Of a DNA stretch of 8,244 nt, positions 6,566-8,244 are shown piece after piece (position 1 is the stretch's first letter; each line of letters opens with the position of its first letter). The DNA is taken from contig PBMJ01000025.1 of assembly GCA_002722525.1 (NCBI GenBank), forward strand, positions 25,006 through 33,249, written 5' to 3'. The position numbers and the translations under genes are program-made. The notes under the pieces are model-generated. The model saw only the letters and a list, made by a program, of their open reading frames with translations. It was not told the DNA's origin and did no database searches. This stretch comes from Acidimicrobiaceae bacterium (GTDB lineage Bacteria > Actinomycetota > Acidimicrobiia > Acidimicrobiales > UBA8592).

Positions 6566-8244
6566 GTGATCAAAGAACAGCTAGCAGGTAAAAAAATAGC
6601 TATTACAGGTTCAACCGGATTTCTGGGGACCGCCCTCGTTGAACAACTCCTTCGCACAGTACCGGATGTGAAACTTGTACTCCTTGTTCGCAGTTCAAAA
6701 CGAACTGCATCTCAGCGCGTCAAAAGAGAGATACTAAACAATGATGCTTTTGACCCTCTCAAAACAGAGATTGGTAACGAAGAGTTTGAGCAGCTAGTAA
6801 AAAAACAGATAGAAGCAGTGTCGGCTGACATAGCAATAGACGACTTAGGGCTAGATGAAAAAGGGAAAGAAACTCTAGAGGACTGTGACATCGTCATACA
6901 TAGCGCCGCTGCCGTTAGCTTCGATGAGCCCTTGGATCGAGCTGTAGAAGTCAATCTAATGGGGCCTGTTCGTTTGGTGAGCCTCATGAAGAAACTCGAA
7001 ATGAAATCGCATCTCGTAATGGTCAGTACGTGTTACGTTGCTGGCAGTCGAAAGGGTGATGCGCCAGAGCAGGCATTAACTGATAGCCCCTTTTATGTCC
7101 CCATAGATTGGAGCGATGAAATACATGCAGCGCGTAGAACCCGCTCATACGTTGAAGATGCCAGTAGAAGGCCGAAGAATTTAGAAAGTTTTCGCGATTC
7201 TGCTCGAGCAGAATTGGGTGCAGCCGGAACACCAACCCTCGCTAAGAAAACTGAACAACTTCGACAGCGGTGGGTCAAGAATCAAATGGTTGAAGCCGGA
7301 AGAAATAGAGCAAGTTCTATAGGGTTCCCTGATGCATACGCTTTCACAAAAGCTATGTCTGAACAAGCAGTGGAAGAGACCAGAGATCAAATCCCACTAA
7401 CCATAGTTCGCCCATCAATTATTGAATCTTCATGGAAGAACCCTACCCCTGGTTGGATACGAGGCTTCCGGATGGCAGAGCCGATAATTCTGAATTTTGG
7501 AAAAGGTACACTTAAAGAATTCCCAGGCATTCCAGAAGGAATCGTTGACATCATCCCAGTTGACCTTGTTGCTTCAGCGATTATCGCTGCTGCTGCCCAA
7601 GAACCATCAGCCGATACCACCATCTATCAAGTTGCTTCTGGAAGCTGCAACCCTATACGTACTTCCAAGATCACTGATTACGTTCACAAGTTCTTTGGTG
7701 AGAACCCTATTTATGATGAAAAGAATCAACCCATTGCACCAGCGAAATGGAAGTTTCCGGGTAGAGGTCGCGTTGAATCCCAGCTAAGGCGAGCGCAAGG
7801 CCTACTAGGACAAGCGGAACAGACCCTAAACAAACTTCCAATACGAGGAAAGCAAGCAATGGTCGTTACCGATATACAAAACCGTAAAGAAGAAATAGAT
7901 AAGGCCTTAGAGTACGTCACACTGTATGGGAAATACATAGAATGTGAGGCTTTATATTCCGTTGATAATCTCCTCACACTCTGGGACTCACTGTCAGAAG
8001 ATGACAAAAATGTTTTTCCATTCGATCCTAGATCTATCGACTGGTACGAATACATATTCAACATCCATCTACCCACAGTAGTTACAAAAGGCAGAGTAAA
8101 GACATCCCCATCTAAATCCTCGACAAAGTCACGTTCAACTCGACTTCGAAGTCAGGTACTAGACTCTCGCCGGCAGTTAGCAGTATTCGATCTTGAGAAT
8201 ACACTAATCGCATCAAACGTTGTTTCGTCTTGGAGCTATCTGGC
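6566..8244 (+). CDS. Fatty acyl-CoA reductase fused to a HAD-type domain (runs off right edge)
   Basis: The frame is open for 559 codons to the window end; the C-terminus is missing. The N-terminal part is an extended short-chain reductase of the fatty acyl-CoA reductase family, which reduces long-chain acyl-CoA with NAD(P)H to aldehyde or alcohol. It shows TGSTGFLG (14-21), LVRSSKR (40-46), Ser154 in MVSTCYVAG, the catalytic Y258-x3-K262 in YAFTK, and RPSIIESSWKNPTPGW (282-297), a strong mark of this family. DIIPVDLV (328-335) precedes the C-terminal FAR region, which ends with FPFDPRSIDWYEY (484-496). A basic Ser/Lys/Arg linker (about 510-530) leads to VFDLENTLIASNVV (540-553), motif I of a HAD-IB-like phosphatase. 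Its second acid is Glu (D542-x-E544) instead of the usual Asp. The start is GTG at 6566, the only usual start codon after the in-frame TAG at 6554-6556. It is divergent from the TetR gene. Likely role: wax or storage-lipid alcohol formation. Confidence 0.9.
   Translation, partial: MIKEQLAGKKIAITGSTGFLGTALVEQLLRTVPDVKLVLLVRSSKRTASQRVKREILNNDAFDPLKTEIGNEEFEQLVKKQIEAVSADIAIDDLGLDEKGKETLEDCDIVIHSAAAVSFDEPLDRAVEVNLMGPVRLVSLMKKLEMKSHLVMVSTCYVAGSRKGDAPEQALTDSPFYVPIDWSDEIHAARRTRSYVEDASRRPKNLESFRDSARAELGAAGTPTLAKKTEQLRQRWVKNQMVEAGRNRASSIGFPDAYAFTKAMSEQAVEETRDQIPLTIVRPSIIESSWKNPTPGWIRGFRMAEPIILNFGKGTLKEFPGIPEGIVDIIPVDLVASAIIAAAAQEPSADTTIYQVASGSCNPIRTSKITDYVHKFFGENPIYDEKNQPIAPAKWKFPGRGRVESQLRRAQGLLGQAEQTLNKLPIRGKQAMVVTDIQNRKEEIDKALEYVTLYGKYIECEALYSVDNLLTLWDSLSEDDKNVFPFDPRSIDWYEYIFNIHLPTVVTKGRVKTSPSKSSTKSRSTRLRSQVLDSRRQLAVFDLENTLIASNVVSSWSYL

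Noticed and set aside
6712..8076. Several minus-strand open frames of 60-116 codons
   Set aside because: They are all antisense to the reductase-HAD frame, which is open for 559 codons with well-placed motifs; none shows a domain or ribosome-binding site.
6566..8244. Reductase-HAD gene as a pseudogene because no stop codon is seen
   Set aside because: The frame simply runs off the window; all reductase motifs are intact and there is no internal stop or frameshift.

Overview
The window is 8.2 kb of bacterial chromosome, roughly mid-40s % GC by eye, tightly packed, with ATG, GTG and TTG starts all in use. I see no rRNA, tRNA, CRISPR array, insertion sequence or phage gene. Lineage cannot be fixed from this sequence alone. 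The acyl-CoA reductase fused to a HAD domain, the GTG starts and the apparent leaderless promoters suggest an actinobacterium-like organism with moderate GC, possibly an uncultivated environmental one. This is inference.

Layout: (1) On the minus strand, trkA (1753 to 356) is followed by the first 112 codons of a trkH-type potassium channel gene (337 to the left edge). Together they form a Trk potassium-uptake operon. (2) Positions 1754-1971 are an AT-rich divergent promoter region. (3) On the plus strand runs a probable three-gene operon: a membrane-bound ion-pumping pyrophosphatase (1972-4041), an alpha/beta hydrolase (4076-4879) and D-alanine--D-alanine ligase (4907-5926). (4) A TetR-family regulator on the minus strand (6523-5933) converges on ddl with a 6-nt gap. 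(5) Only 42 nt from the regulator start, and divergent from it, a long fatty acyl-CoA reductase gene begins (6566) and runs off the right edge as the protein enters a HAD-type domain.

Two functional units stand out. In the first, a K+-dependent-type pyrophosphatase (Ala in GNTTAA) with sodium-pump-type gate residues lies back to back with a K+ uptake system. One unit would import the ion that the other needs as a cofactor. In the second, the regulator and reductase share a tiny intergenic region. It holds a 6+2+6 inverted repeat between two opposed promoter candidates, each placing its transcription start exactly on the GTG start codon. This looks like one operator controlling both genes, probably sensing an acyl-CoA or related lipid. 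I see no clear case for a wholly new defence or mobile system.
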